Shown here in pieces: positions 15,113-23,214 of a stretch of 34,203 nucleotides of DNA (position 1 is the stretch's first letter; each line of letters opens with the position of its first letter). The translations under genes and the position numbers were made by a program. The notes under the pieces are model-generated. The model did no database searches. It was not told the DNA's origin and saw only the letters and a program-made list of their open reading frames with translations. Source of the stretch: Candidatus Cloacimonadota bacterium (GTDB lineage Bacteria > Cloacimonadota > Cloacimonadia > Cloacimonadales > Cloacimonadaceae); NCBI GenBank assembly GCA_020532515.1, contig JAJBAY010000015.1, positions 1-34,203 of the forward strand, in the 5' to 3' direction.

Positions 15113-15442
15113 GCGGATTCTTAATCAGGGTCAATATGCTGCAGAGCAAATGGGCTTTCATAGCCTTCAAAACCTGCATTCAGAGGCGATCAGTTAACTC
15201 AATATATTTTGGCTCAAACCTGGATCAGAACCCCAATTCCTCATGAAATCTTGGGATTCAGAACCGTGCTTTCATCTCCAAAGCAGAGCTGCGGGATACC
15301 CAGCCATCGCTTCCTCTTTTGCCGAACTCGCTTTGCATTGGTCTTCGACTCGAGATGGCTCGAGCATTCGAGTCATCTCGAGTCTAACCCAAGTTTATAG
15401 CAAGTCCAGGGCACAAGGCAGGACTCGCTATCGCGCCGATAA
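15113..15442. other. Gene-free stretch holding repeat copy 2
   Basis: This 330-base gap lies between the tRNA operon promoter and the end of the GltD/NuoG chimera gene. Short open frames are present but lack ribosome-binding sites and recognisable protein features. The right part (15327-15422) is the second copy of the palindromic repeat. In the left part I see nothing beyond weak hairpins. No intrinsic terminator with a T run is evident after the redox operon. Confidence 0.6.
15327..15422. repeat. Dispersed palindromic repeat, copy 2 (four TCGAG boxes)
   Basis: The 38-base core at 15347-15384 is a near-perfect inverted repeat: GACTCGAGATG at the left pairs with CATCTCGAGTC at the right, and further TCGAG boxes face the centre. 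The core has the same length as copy 1 at 6479-6516, with an almost identical left half. CTCGCTTT lies 20 bases before the core in both copies, and AAGGCAGG closes both. The tail here adds a further short inverted repeat (AGTCC/GGACT). It lies just downstream of the stop of the redox operon, parallel to copy 1 downstream of uvrD. Confidence 0.75.
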
Positions 15443-18400
15443 TCAGAATTGTACGGGTGTTTTCCTGAGTTTGTACAGGGATTCCAGATACTGCTCAATC
15501 GGCGCATCCGAGGGTACCACAGCTTCACGCAGAGCAATATCAGGCAGAGAATCGTAGGGCTCGGGAACGCTGTGGCTCATTTTGGCGAGCAAGCCTAAAG
15601 CCAGATTGTTCCAGTGTGGCAAATCTGCCGTGGCGGGGGATATCCAATTCAGTGTATAAAATACACGCATCAGTTCGTTGATGACCATAGACTTAGCAGG
15701 ATTGACAAAGCGGGAGACTTCTCCATTATCGCCTATTGCGAGGCCCTCGATTTCCAGATAGTTGGGACCGGGCAGGATGATATCCGCCTCGTGACCTTCT
15801 GGCATATAAGGCGTGATAGCCACTTTGAAGTCTGCCTTGGAAGCAGGGACTTGACCAAAGCACAAGGCAAAATCTACCTTGCGGGTACGCACCGGCCTGG
15901 CTCCCACACTCAAAAAAGCGCCATGGTTTGTATAATCTGTGGTTACCAAAACATGCTGATTACTACCAGCTAATTGCCAGATATGGCCTGCCTCGGCTTC
16001 TGAAATACGGTTTTGATTGTAGATAAAGAGTGGATTCCCGCCTTCTGGCAAATCACTGAGATTAGACAGCTTGAGATCGGCAAATTTGGCAAAGGGTTCA
16101 TCCGGATATGCGACCAAAGTGAGCTTTTTGCCTTGGCGCTGCTGGAGCCTGATCATGCTGCGGAGGGTACAATTCAGATTTCCAATCACCACAAATTCGT
16201 TGTGATCTTCCAAGAGCCCGAAGGCATACTCTTTGGGCACAAGATCCAGCCAATAATCGCTAAAGGCAAAATAGCGGCGATTTGCACGCAGATCCAGCCC
16301 CAGTGTATCGGCGATCCTCTGTGCGATCAGCATCTCTTCACAGGTTATATGAGGGGTGATTTCGATGCTGTGGCTCTCTGCCTGTTCCAGTTTGGCCTGG
16401 ATCGCCACAATGGCGTCTTTCCAGCTGATCGTTTGATATTTACCATTTTGCTGGATCAGGGGTAGGCTGAGTTTTCCGGCAAAAGACTGCCAGCCGAAGC
16501 GCCCTTTGAAGCACAGGTTTTTGCCATTGAACCCAGGATCCTGCTCCGGTGTAGTGATTCTAACCACTTCCCCGGCTTGCATCTCCACCTGAATCTTGCA
16601 ACCCACACCGCAAAGTCCGCAGTTTTGCAGAATATCTTCTTTGGGCCTGGGATTGAGTTTGTAGTTCAAATTGCGTTCCACCAAGGCTCCCACGGGGCAG
16701 ACGTCCGTACATTTGCCGCAAGCCAAACAGTTGGTTTGGGTGAGGGATTCGCCAAATTCCGGAGCTACAATCGCGGAAAACCCTCGGTAGATAAAGCCTA
16801 AAACATTGGCTCCCTGAATCTCGGCACAAGTCCTGATGCAGCGTCCGCAGTTGATGCACTTATTGGCATTACGCACGATAAAAGGATGGGTGTAATCTAT
16901 AGGATGGCGGGAAATAGAGCCCATAAAGCGGTCCATTTCCACTTCATACTGGCTGCAGTAGGATCTTAAGGTACAGGTGTCGTTGACCTGACAGCCACAT
17001 TCCAGACAGCGGGCTGCCTCTCTGCGTGCCTGGATTTCGGAAAAGCCTGTCTCCACTTCCTGAAAAGTGCAGATTGCTTTTTCCAGAGGAATCTGGGGCA
17101 TTTGGATGCGGGGCGCTTTGATAAACATCTCATATTCTTCAGGGGCAACATCTTCCAGCTTTTGTGCCCGCTTGGAATCGAAGACAAACTTGGGTTTGGG
17201 CAATTCACCCGTGAGCAGATAGCTCTGAATGGCCTCAGCGGCCTTGCGTCCATCGGCAATAGCCTCAATGGCGGTGGCGGGCCCTCTTTGAAAATCTCCA
17301 CCGGCAAAGATATTGGCCATGCCGCTATACATGGTGGCATTATCCACGATGGCGGTTTGCCAGCGCGAGATGGGCAGAGTTTCGCCCCCGATCTGGTTTT
17401 CGGCTCTGCTGAAAGGCTCCACTTCCGGCACCTGTGAGATGGCGGCAATGATACTGTCAAATTCTTCGTTGAAACACTGTCCGGTGGGCTCGGGGCGTCT
17501 TCTGCCACTCTTATCCGGCTCTCCCAGGCTCATCTTCTCTATCTTTACTGTATTGAGTTTGCAATCTATACCGCTATATTCCACGGGGTTGCACAGGAAA
17601 TGGAACTTCACCCCTTCCTGCATGGCAGCATCGATCTCAAAAAGCTCTGCGGGCATTTCGTCTTTGGTGCGGCGATAGATGATGCTCACGTCGCAGCCCA
17701 GACGGATGGCGGTTCTGGCGCAATCTATGGCGGTATTTCCCCCACCCACGACGGCGACCTTTTTGCCTAAATCCGGGGTTTGGCCCTTGGCGTGGCTTTT
17801 CAGGAAATCCACTCCCAGATAGCATCCACAGAGATCACTGCCCTGCACAGGCATGGGCACTGCATTTTGCGCACCCACAGCCAGATACACGGCGTCGTAG
17901 TCACGGCTGAGATCACTGAGGGAAAGCTGGTCTCCCAAAGCCATGCCATAGTGAATCTGCATGCCGCCCATGCACATCAGTTCGATCTCACGATCCAGGA
18001 TATCCTTGGGCAAGCGGTACTCCGGGATGCCGTATCTCAGCCAGCCTCCACAGGCCTGTTCCGCTTCAAAAAGATGTACTTCAAAGCCTTCAAAACTAAG
18101 GTAATAGCCACAGGTCAGTCCGCTGGGACCACCTCCGATAATGGCAATCTTCTTACCATTAGCAGGCTTTATCTCGGGGATGTATTGCCAAAAGTCTTCC
18201 AGATCTTCATCGGCGGCAAAGCGTTTGAGCTGGCGGATGGCGATAGGCTCTTCTACGATCTTGCGGCGGCATTCCACTTCACAAAAAGCAGGACACACTC
18301 GCCCGATGGAAAGCGGCATGGGCAGGGTGTCTTTGATGACCTTCACCGCTTCATGATATTTGCCATTGGCGATCAGGGATACATAAGTCTGCACATCTAC

Positions 18401-18724
18401 CTGATCCGGACAGGCCAGCTTGCAAGGGGCCTCACAATCCGCATAGTGATCGCTGATCAGAAGTTCCAAAGCCATCTTGCGCGCGGCATGAATCTCCTGG
18501 TCATCGGTGGTAATTTTCATCCCCGGGGTGAGTTTGGTACCGCAGGATGTCACAAAACCGCGGCGGCCCTCTACCTTGACGGCGCAGACCCAGCACGAGC
18601 CATTGGGCACCAGTTCTTTATCATGACAGAGGGTGGGAATGGCTATGCCTTCGCGGTTTGCGAGGTCCAGAATTGTCATTCCCTCAGGGGCTTCAAGATT
18701 TTTCCCATTCAACACTACTTGCAT
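15443..18724 (-). CDS. GltD-like FAD/NAD(P) oxidoreductase fused with NuoG-like iron-sulfur and degenerate molybdopterin domains
   Basis: This 1093-residue protein is the large subunit of the redox complex. In order: a [2Fe-2S] domain (C33, C44, C47, C61); the GltD-type two-cluster domain (C97, C101, C105 and C144, C148, C152); FAD site 'IIGGGPSGL' (195-203); NAD(P) site 'VVGGGNTAID' (325-334); a cysteine patch at 573-590; two ferredoxin [4Fe-4S] motifs (623-633 and 666-676); a molybdopterin-type [4Fe-4S] motif (C702, C705, C709, C738, then 'KGRFG'); and about 350 residues of molybdopterin-like fold. Where formate dehydrogenases carry catalytic Cys/Sec, this one reads 'NRRYFAFSDYW', so that site is lost, as in NuoG. 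No hydrogenase H-cluster motif is present. AAGGA precedes the ATG, five bases after the NuoF-like stop. Confidence 0.88.
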   Translation of the reverse strand: MQVVLNGKNLEAPEGMTILDLANREGIAIPTLCHDKELVPNGSCWVCAVKVEGRRGFVTSCGTKLTPGMKITTDDQEIHAARKMALELLISDHYADCEAPCKLACPDQVDVQTYVSLIANGKYHEAVKVIKDTLPMPLSIGRVCPAFCEVECRRKIVEEPIAIRQLKRFAADEDLEDFWQYIPEIKPANGKKIAIIGGGPSGLTCGYYLSFEGFEVHLFEAEQACGGWLRYGIPEYRLPKDILDREIELMCMGGMQIHYGMALGDQLSLSDLSRDYDAVYLAVGAQNAVPMPVQGSDLCGCYLGVDFLKSHAKGQTPDLGKKVAVVGGGNTAIDCARTAIRLGCDVSIIYRRTKDEMPAELFEIDAAMQEGVKFHFLCNPVEYSGIDCKLNTVKIEKMSLGEPDKSGRRRPEPTGQCFNEEFDSIIAAISQVPEVEPFSRAENQIGGETLPISRWQTAIVDNATMYSGMANIFAGGDFQRGPATAIEAIADGRKAAEAIQSYLLTGELPKPKFVFDSKRAQKLEDVAPEEYEMFIKAPRIQMPQIPLEKAICTFQEVETGFSEIQARREAARCLECGCQVNDTCTLRSYCSQYEVEMDRFMGSISRHPIDYTHPFIVRNANKCINCGRCIRTCAEIQGANVLGFIYRGFSAIVAPEFGESLTQTNCLACGKCTDVCPVGALVERNLNYKLNPRPKEDILQNCGLCGVGCKIQVEMQAGEVVRITTPEQDPGFNGKNLCFKGRFGWQSFAGKLSLPLIQQNGKYQTISWKDAIVAIQAKLEQAESHSIEITPHITCEEMLIAQRIADTLGLDLRANRRYFAFSDYWLDLVPKEYAFGLLEDHNEFVVIGNLNCTLRSMIRLQQRQGKKLTLVAYPDEPFAKFADLKLSNLSDLPEGGNPLFIYNQNRISEAEAGHIWQLAGSNQHVLVTTDYTNHGAFLSVGARPVRTRKVDFALCFGQVPASKADFKVAITPYMPEGHEADIILPGPNYLEIEGLAIGDNGEVSRFVNPAKSMVINELMRVFYTLNWISPATADLPHWNNLALGLLAKMSHSVPEPYDSLPDIALREAVVPSDAPIEQYLESLYKLRKTPVQF

Positions 18725-18729
18725 TGACT

Positions 18730-20496
18730 TTATCCTTTACTGATCGCGTTAAATTTGCAGGCGGAGTAGCAGGCACCGCAGTGAATGCACAGCTCCTGAT
18801 CGATTAAATGTACTTCCTTTACCTTTCCAGAGATGCAGGAAACCGGGCATACTCGTGCACAAGCGGTGCAGCCGATGCACTGATCCGGGATGATTTCAAA
18901 TCTTAAGAGAGAGCTGCAGACCTTGGCGGGACAGCGTTTGTCCTGGATATGTGCCAGATATTCATCCTCAAAATAGCGCAGGGTGGTAAGCACTGGATTG
19001 GGAGCGGTCTGCCCCAGTCCGCACAGTGAACCTTTGGTGATATTAGCGGCCAGATCGCGCAGCTTTTGAATGTCTTCCATAGTGCCCAGGCCTTTGGTGA
19101 TACGGGTGAGGATTTCCAGCATGCGGCGGGTGCCGATCCGGCAAAATGTGCATTTACCGCAGGATTCGCTTTGGGTGAAATTCAGGAAGAAGCGTGCCAC
19201 ATCTACCATGCAGGTAGAGGAGTCCATCACCACCATGCCTCCGGAGCCCATGATGGCGCCAGTAGCATTGATGGAATCGTAATCCACCGTGGTATCCAAG
19301 AGTGAATCCGGGATGCAGCCCCCGGAAGGGCCTCCCATCTGCACTGCTTTGAAGGGCCTGTCGCTCTTCATGCCTCCGCCAACTTTATAGATAATATCCC
19401 GGAGCGAAATACCCATCGGCACTTCGATGAGACCACTGCCGGCGATCTTACCGGTGAGGGCAAAGACCTTGGTGCCAGGAGAATCCTGGGTGCCAATCTC
19501 CTTGAATTCATTGGCGCCATGATTGATGATCCAGGTGATATTTGCCCAAGTTTCCACGTTGTTAATATTGGTAGGGCAGCCCCAGAGCCCGCTTTCGGCG
19601 GGGAAGGGTGGGCGAATTACGGGCATGCCGCGTTTACCTTCAATGGATTGCATCAATGCAGTTTCTTCTCCGCAAACGAAGGCACCGGCGCCTTCCTTGA
19701 TATGAAGGGTAAAGTAAAAATTGGTGCCCAAGATACTCCTGCCCAGATAGCCTTTCCTTTGGGCATCTGCGATGGCCAGCTTGAGATGCTTCACCGCCAT
19801 CGGATACTCGGCCCGGCAATAGATATAGCCTTCATCCGCGCCCATGGCATAAGCCCCGATGATCATACCTTCGATCACGTTGTGCGGATCTCCTTCCAGG
19901 GTGCTACGGTCCATGAATGCGCCGGGATCGCCTTCATCGGCATTGCAAATCACATATTTCTTGGCACCTTTGGCTTGGGCGGCAAAGCTCCATTTGAGGC
20001 CAGTGGGGAATCCGGCTCCGCCCCGGCCGCGTAAACCGGAGGCTTTGATGATCTCTATGACCTCTTGGGGAGACATAGTCATCACTTTCTTCAGCGCGGA
20101 GTAGCCCCCATGTGCTTCGTAATCGTCAATGGATTTGGGGTCTATCACTCCACAGTTTTTCAGCACGATCCGGGTTTGCTCACTGAGCAGACTGTCCCGG
20201 CTGCCTTCATGTGTTTCGGTAAGGATTACGTTGGCATTGGGGATTTTATCCTGGCGATATTCTTCGATATTCTCCAGGATATCTCCCGGTTTTACTTGAC
20301 CCAGGCTGAGTGTGCCGAGTTTGCCACCGCTCAGCTCCACAATGGGCTCTTCAAAGCACATGCCGATGCAGGCAGTGCGCATCAGGCGAAAATCTGCGCC
20401 TTGCTCGCGATGCTTTTCCAAAAGCTCAAATACTTCCATAGCCCCTGCAGCAACGCCACAGCTGGCGAGTCCTACTTTTACCGTGATCTGGCTCAT
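18730..20496 (-). CDS. NuoF/HydB-like FMN and NAD(H)-binding subunit
   Basis: The 588-residue product is the NAD(H)-oxidising flavoprotein of NuoEF-type complexes. An N-terminal thioredoxin-like domain has three cysteines (C13, C43, C47) where four are usual. The core carries FMN motif 'GRGGAGFPTGLKW' (about 157-169), NADH motif 'NADEGDPGAFMDR', 'EGAGAFVCGEETALM' and the [4Fe-4S] ligands C446, C449, C452 and C492. Two extra C-terminal [4Fe-4S] ferredoxin motifs follow (C540, C543, C546, C550 and C570, C573, C576, C580), as in HydB/HndC of bifurcating hydrogenases and absent from complex I NuoF. Length agrees with HydB (about 600). It overlaps the NuoE-like gene by four bases (ATGA). Its partner is the GltD/NuoG chimera encoded next. 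Confidence 0.93.
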   Translation of the reverse strand: MSQITVKVGLASCGVAAGAMEVFELLEKHREQGADFRLMRTACIGMCFEEPIVELSGGKLGTLSLGQVKPGDILENIEEYRQDKIPNANVILTETHEGSRDSLLSEQTRIVLKNCGVIDPKSIDDYEAHGGYSALKKVMTMSPQEVIEIIKASGLRGRGGAGFPTGLKWSFAAQAKGAKKYVICNADEGDPGAFMDRSTLEGDPHNVIEGMIIGAYAMGADEGYIYCRAEYPMAVKHLKLAIADAQRKGYLGRSILGTNFYFTLHIKEGAGAFVCGEETALMQSIEGKRGMPVIRPPFPAESGLWGCPTNINNVETWANITWIINHGANEFKEIGTQDSPGTKVFALTGKIAGSGLIEVPMGISLRDIIYKVGGGMKSDRPFKAVQMGGPSGGCIPDSLLDTTVDYDSINATGAIMGSGGMVVMDSSTCMVDVARFFLNFTQSESCGKCTFCRIGTRRMLEILTRITKGLGTMEDIQKLRDLAANITKGSLCGLGQTAPNPVLTTLRYFEDEYLAHIQDKRCPAKVCSSLLRFEIIPDQCIGCTACARVCPVSCISGKVKEVHLIDQELCIHCGACYSACKFNAISKG

Positions 20497-20969
20497 TTAT
20501 CCTCTCCAAAAGCGTAGCGCTGAAGGATGTTTGGAATAAGCTCTGGAGTGAGCTTTCCATAAGTGGTGTCATCGATCATGATCACCGGAGCCAGCGAGCA
20601 ACAGCCCAAACAGGCAACTTCCACCAAGGTGAATTTCATATCCATGGTAGTATCTTCATCACTTTGCAGCCTCAAAGCAGCTCTGAGTGCTTCCTTGATC
20701 TCATCTGCGTCCGACACATGACAGGCAGTGCCTTTGCAGACGCGGACGATGTGCCGGCCCTGAGGCTTGAGTTTGAACATGGAGTAAAAAGTGGCAACTC
20801 CATAGATATCCGCTGCGGGGATTTGCATCTTATCCGCTATATAACGCATGGCATCCTTGGAAAGATAGCCAAGCAGATCTTGTACCTCTTGTAATAAGGG
20901 GATCAGGATTCCGGGCTTTGTTTGATAAGCCTGGATGATTGTATCAAGCTGGGAAAAATCCCGTTCCAT
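20493..20969 (-). CDS. NuoE/HydC-like [2Fe-2S] subunit
   Basis: The 158-residue protein is the small thioredoxin-like [2Fe-2S] subunit of the NuoEF module. A helical N-terminal part ('LLQEVQDLLGYLSKDAMRYIADKM.IPAADIYGVATFYSMF') is followed by the cluster domain with 'VCKGTACH' (C-x4-C) and 'CLGCC' (C-x3-C). These supply all four ligands, as in NuoE, HndA and HydC. A longer reading could start at 21017, but two adjacent ATGs at 20972 and 20969 follow AGGA. The second has the better seven-base spacing and yields the usual family length. It opens the three-gene operon downstream of a TTGACA box at 21070-21075. Confidence 0.92.
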   Translation of the reverse strand: MERDFSQLDTIIQAYQTKPGILIPLLQEVQDLLGYLSKDAMRYIADKMQIPAADIYGVATFYSMFKLKPQGRHIVRVCKGTACHVSDADEIKEALRAALRLQSDEDTTMDMKFTLVEVACLGCCSLAPVIMIDDTTYGKLTPELIPNILQRYAFGEDK

Positions 20970-21045
20970 CATGTATTCCTTTGTGCATCGCGTCTGGTAA
21001 CAGTCCATCGCACACACAGTTATAGTGTTTAAACCAAATTAAAGT

Positions 21046-21075
21046 GATAAATCCACAAGATAGGGGAATTGTCAA
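21046..21075 (-). promoter_or_regulatory. Candidate promoter of the NuoE/NuoF/GltD-NuoG operon
   Basis: On the minus strand TTGACA (21075-21070) is followed after 17 bases by ATTTAT or, at 18 bases, TTTATC (three of six matches each). The distance to the NuoE-like start (about 75-80 bases) leaves a short leader. A second AT-rich string, TATAAC, lies further downstream and might serve instead. Confidence 0.45.
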
Positions 21076-21138
21076 ATGAAAAATACCAGTCCCTTGGGGA
21101 ATGAGCATCGTGGCAGTAAAACCCGCTAAGAATATAGC

Positions 21139-22089
21139 CTATGCGTGATTCCGCAGTTTTAGCTCCATGGGATGGGGGGACAGATAGACCTGAGAAGACA
21201 GATATTCTTTGTCGTATTTGCGCACATAGTGGTTGATCAGGGTGATGGGCACGATGAGGGGGATGAGTCCATCTTTGTATTGGGTGATGAGCTGAATCAA
21301 TTCCTGTTTTTCGAAGCTATCCAGATCGTCTTTGAAGTAGCCCAATAGATGCAGCATCACGTTTTGATGCTTGCTGGGAGTGGCATGTCTGGCGGTGGCT
21401 GTCATGAGCAGCTTGAGATATTCAAGCAAAAAGTCTGGCATGGCGTGCTGCTTTACGGCTGCCACCAATTTGCCCATTTCGCGATAATGCTGCGGGCTGT
21501 GTGCCATGAGCAGGTATTTATGAATGCGATGAAACCAAATAACCTCGGCTGCGGTGACTTTGCGGGAAAGTAAATCGTGCCAGCGCTGCATGATAAACAC
21601 CCGTTCAATGAAGTTTTCCCGGATGGCGGGATCGTGCAATCTGCCTTCTTCTTCTACGGGGAGTAGAGGGAAAGCGGACAATAGTTCACGGGCAAAGATG
21701 CCCACACCGGTCTTGCCGGCAGCTCCGCCATGCAGAGGATAGATCTTCACTCTTTCCATACCGCAGGAAGGGGATTTGCTTTTCAGGATATAGCCGCAGA
21801 GCTGCTCATCTTTCAGCTTGTGGATGGCTGCTGCGCTCCAATCCAGCATCCTCTGGGTATGATCTATCCCCGTCTTTGCTGTGAGTATGCGGTATTCGTC
21901 CTTTTTACCCTTGAGGTTCATGGCCTCACGGGGGATGGAAAGACCACATTCATGCTCCGGGCAGAGCACGACATAGTCTGCATAAGTACCCAGGGTATTG
22001 GCGATCCAATTATCGTATTTGTGTCCGCCATCATACCGTACTTCGTTACCTAAAAGGCAGGAAGAGATACCGATTTTGAGCTTTTCCAC
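21139..22089 (-). CDS. DUF523-DUF1722 protein (TudS-related, YbgA-like)
   Basis: The 316-residue cytoplasmic protein joins two known uncharacterised domains. Residues about 5-150 are DUF523: 'GISSCLLGNEVRYDGGHKY', 'LCPEHECGLSIPRE' and 'SKSPSCGM', with cysteines C11, C43, C48 and C109. A member of this family, TudS, is a [4Fe-4S] thiouracil desulfidase whose cluster is held by three cysteines. Residues about 180-305 are DUF1722 (YbgA), with 'RWHDLLSRK', 'FHRIHKYLLMAHSPQHYREMGKLVA' and the late 'LINHYVRKYDKEYLSSQVYLSPHP'. The start is GTG with AGGAG seven bases upstream; the ATG two bases earlier is out of frame. The gene lies 82 bases after the Psd-like gene and may be read through from that operon or stand alone. 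Confidence 0.92.
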   Translation of the reverse strand: MEKLKIGISSCLLGNEVRYDGGHKYDNWIANTLGTYADYVVLCPEHECGLSIPREAMNLKGKKDEYRILTAKTGIDHTQRMLDWSAAAIHKLKDEQLCGYILKSKSPSCGMERVKIYPLHGGAAGKTGVGIFARELLSAFPLLPVEEEGRLHDPAIRENFIERVFIMQRWHDLLSRKVTAAEVIWFHRIHKYLLMAHSPQHYREMGKLVAAVKQHAMPDFLLEYLKLLMTATARHATPSKHQNVMLHLLGYFKDDLDSFEKQELIQLITQYKDGLIPLIVPITLINHYVRKYDKEYLSSQVYLSPHPMELKLRNHA

Positions 22090-22171
22090 ATTGAACTCCT
22101 CGTGGCTATATTTTATTGGGATGAAGATGCTTTTTAAGCCGTATAGCTAAATGTCCTGATGCTTTTCAAAG

Positions 22172-22765
22172 TCAGCTTTGGGCGATGTCATTCAGGATGC
22201 TGATTCTGGTTTCTCCGGCCTCGCACACGCTTTTTTCTTGAAGCAAGAGACTCAGAGACTTGGGCAGTTCGATTACGGCGCTGCCACCCCCGATCATCAG
22301 GGCAATCACTTCTCCGGCCTTCATGCGGGCTTCGGTGATGCGGTAGATGCGTTTACCTGAAATGGAAAGCTTCAGACGGGGATCTTTTGAAACCAATTCC
22401 CTACCTTCCCAGTAACAGTCATCGTATGGACAACGGACTTCCACATGGTCATAAGCACTTTTGCGAATGGTGAGCTTCCAGGTATTTCCTGCTTCTTGTA
22501 GCGATTCCACTCTACCGGAGACTGGCGCGTAAATGCTGCCGGCTTCGGGCATAAGGATCTTCTGGCGATAGCGGTGGGTCATAAAGGCAATCGCATACGG
22601 TACGGCACACGCAAGCGCCAGGAAAGCCAATACGCGATTGTTCCCAAAGCCCAGTGCCAAGACAAAGCAGATGATGACCAAAGCCAAGGGGATGAATTGG
22701 GCACGAAACTTAAACTTCCTGATTCTTTCCAATACATCCCCTTCGGAAAGCAGGTATTTATTCAT
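22172..22765 (-). CDS. Small phosphatidylserine decarboxylase-like membrane protein
   Basis: The 197-residue product has two N-terminal membrane helices (about 22-40 and 45-62) and then a domain resembling the short phosphatidylserine decarboxylases: 'PVSGRVESL' (compare PADGKV), 'RKSAYDHVEVRCP' (compare SPFDVHxNRxP), 'SGKRIYRITEARMKAGEVIALM' and 'GGGSAVIELP' (159-168) at the position of the self-cleaving GS motif. If active, it would decarboxylate phosphatidylserine to phosphatidylethanolamine using a pyruvoyl group formed at S162. Similarity is weak over parts of the domain, and a non-catalytic relative is possible. The ATG at 22765 overlaps the DUF2147 gene by eight bases and is preferred over a longer start at 22816. 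Confidence 0.7.
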   Translation of the reverse strand: MNKYLLSEGDVLERIRKFKFRAQFIPLALVIICFVLALGFGNNRVLAFLALACAVPYAIAFMTHRYRQKILMPEAGSIYAPVSGRVESLQEAGNTWKLTIRKSAYDHVEVRCPYDDCYWEGRELVSKDPRLKLSISGKRIYRITEARMKAGEVIALMIGGGSAVIELPKSLSLLLQEKSVCEAGETRISILNDIAQS

Positions 22766-23201
22766 TCTTGGTGCGTGTCCAGGTGTCCGTCCTTCCGAAC
22801 AGAGGGCTGCCGACATATCCGCGCAGGGTGAGTGTATTGTTATTTACCATCTCTGCTTTGGAGGAATAGGTCTTACCGGCTTTAGGATCGTAGATTTTGC
22901 CGCCACTGAATTTGTCTTTGCCGTCATATTTCAGATCGGAAAGCACTTGTAGCCCGATCAGAGGCTTTTTTCTAAGCTTGGCATCGGGGTTTTTCGAGTC
23001 GGTTTTGGGCTTACCATCTTTTTCATTGGGCTCTTCGAGCCAGACTATATGGCCAACATATAGTCCGTTTTCGGCTTTACTGATTTCGATCTTGCTGGTT
23101 TTCTCCCCATTGAACCATACTCCAGTGATGCGCTGGGCACCCTGGGCGAAAATGGGGAGGATGAGACTGAGGGCGATCAGGATAAATATAATCTTTTTCA
23201 T
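22758..23201 (-). CDS. DUF2147 family exported protein
   Basis: The 147-residue protein has a signal peptide ('MKKIIFILIALSLILPIFAQG') and then the full DUF2147 pattern: 'ITGVWFNGEKTSKIEI', 'GLYVGHIVWLEEP', 'KNPDAKLRKKPLIGLQVL', 'GGKIYDPKAGKTYSSKAEM', 'LTLRGYVGSPLFGRTDTWTR'. The family is widespread in Gram-negative bacteria, periplasmic, and lipocalin-like, with no assigned biochemical role. The ATG at 23201 has AGGAAG six bases upstream and places the signal peptide at the start. The reading frame could be extended to 23252 inside purB, but that is unlikely. It lies 13 bases after purB. Confidence 0.88.
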   Translation of the reverse strand: MKKIIFILIALSLILPIFAQGAQRITGVWFNGEKTSKIEISKAENGLYVGHIVWLEEPNEKDGKPKTDSKNPDAKLRKKPLIGLQVLSDLKYDGKDKFSGGKIYDPKAGKTYSSKAEMVNNNTLTLRGYVGSPLFGRTDTWTRTKNE

Positions 23202-23214
23202 TTTTCTTCCTTGT

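Noticed and set aside
15443-18724. Reading the large redox subunit as a formate dehydrogenase or [FeFe] hydrogenase
   Set aside because: The catalytic Cys/Sec region of formate dehydrogenase is replaced by 'YFAFSDYW', and none of the TSCCPxW, MPCxxK or ExMxCxxGC H-cluster motifs is present.
21079-21100. Weak hairpin with a T-rich tail between the DUF523 gene and the redox operon (minus strand)
   Set aside because: The stem is only about four base pairs with a tiny loop, too weak to call a terminator despite the good location.
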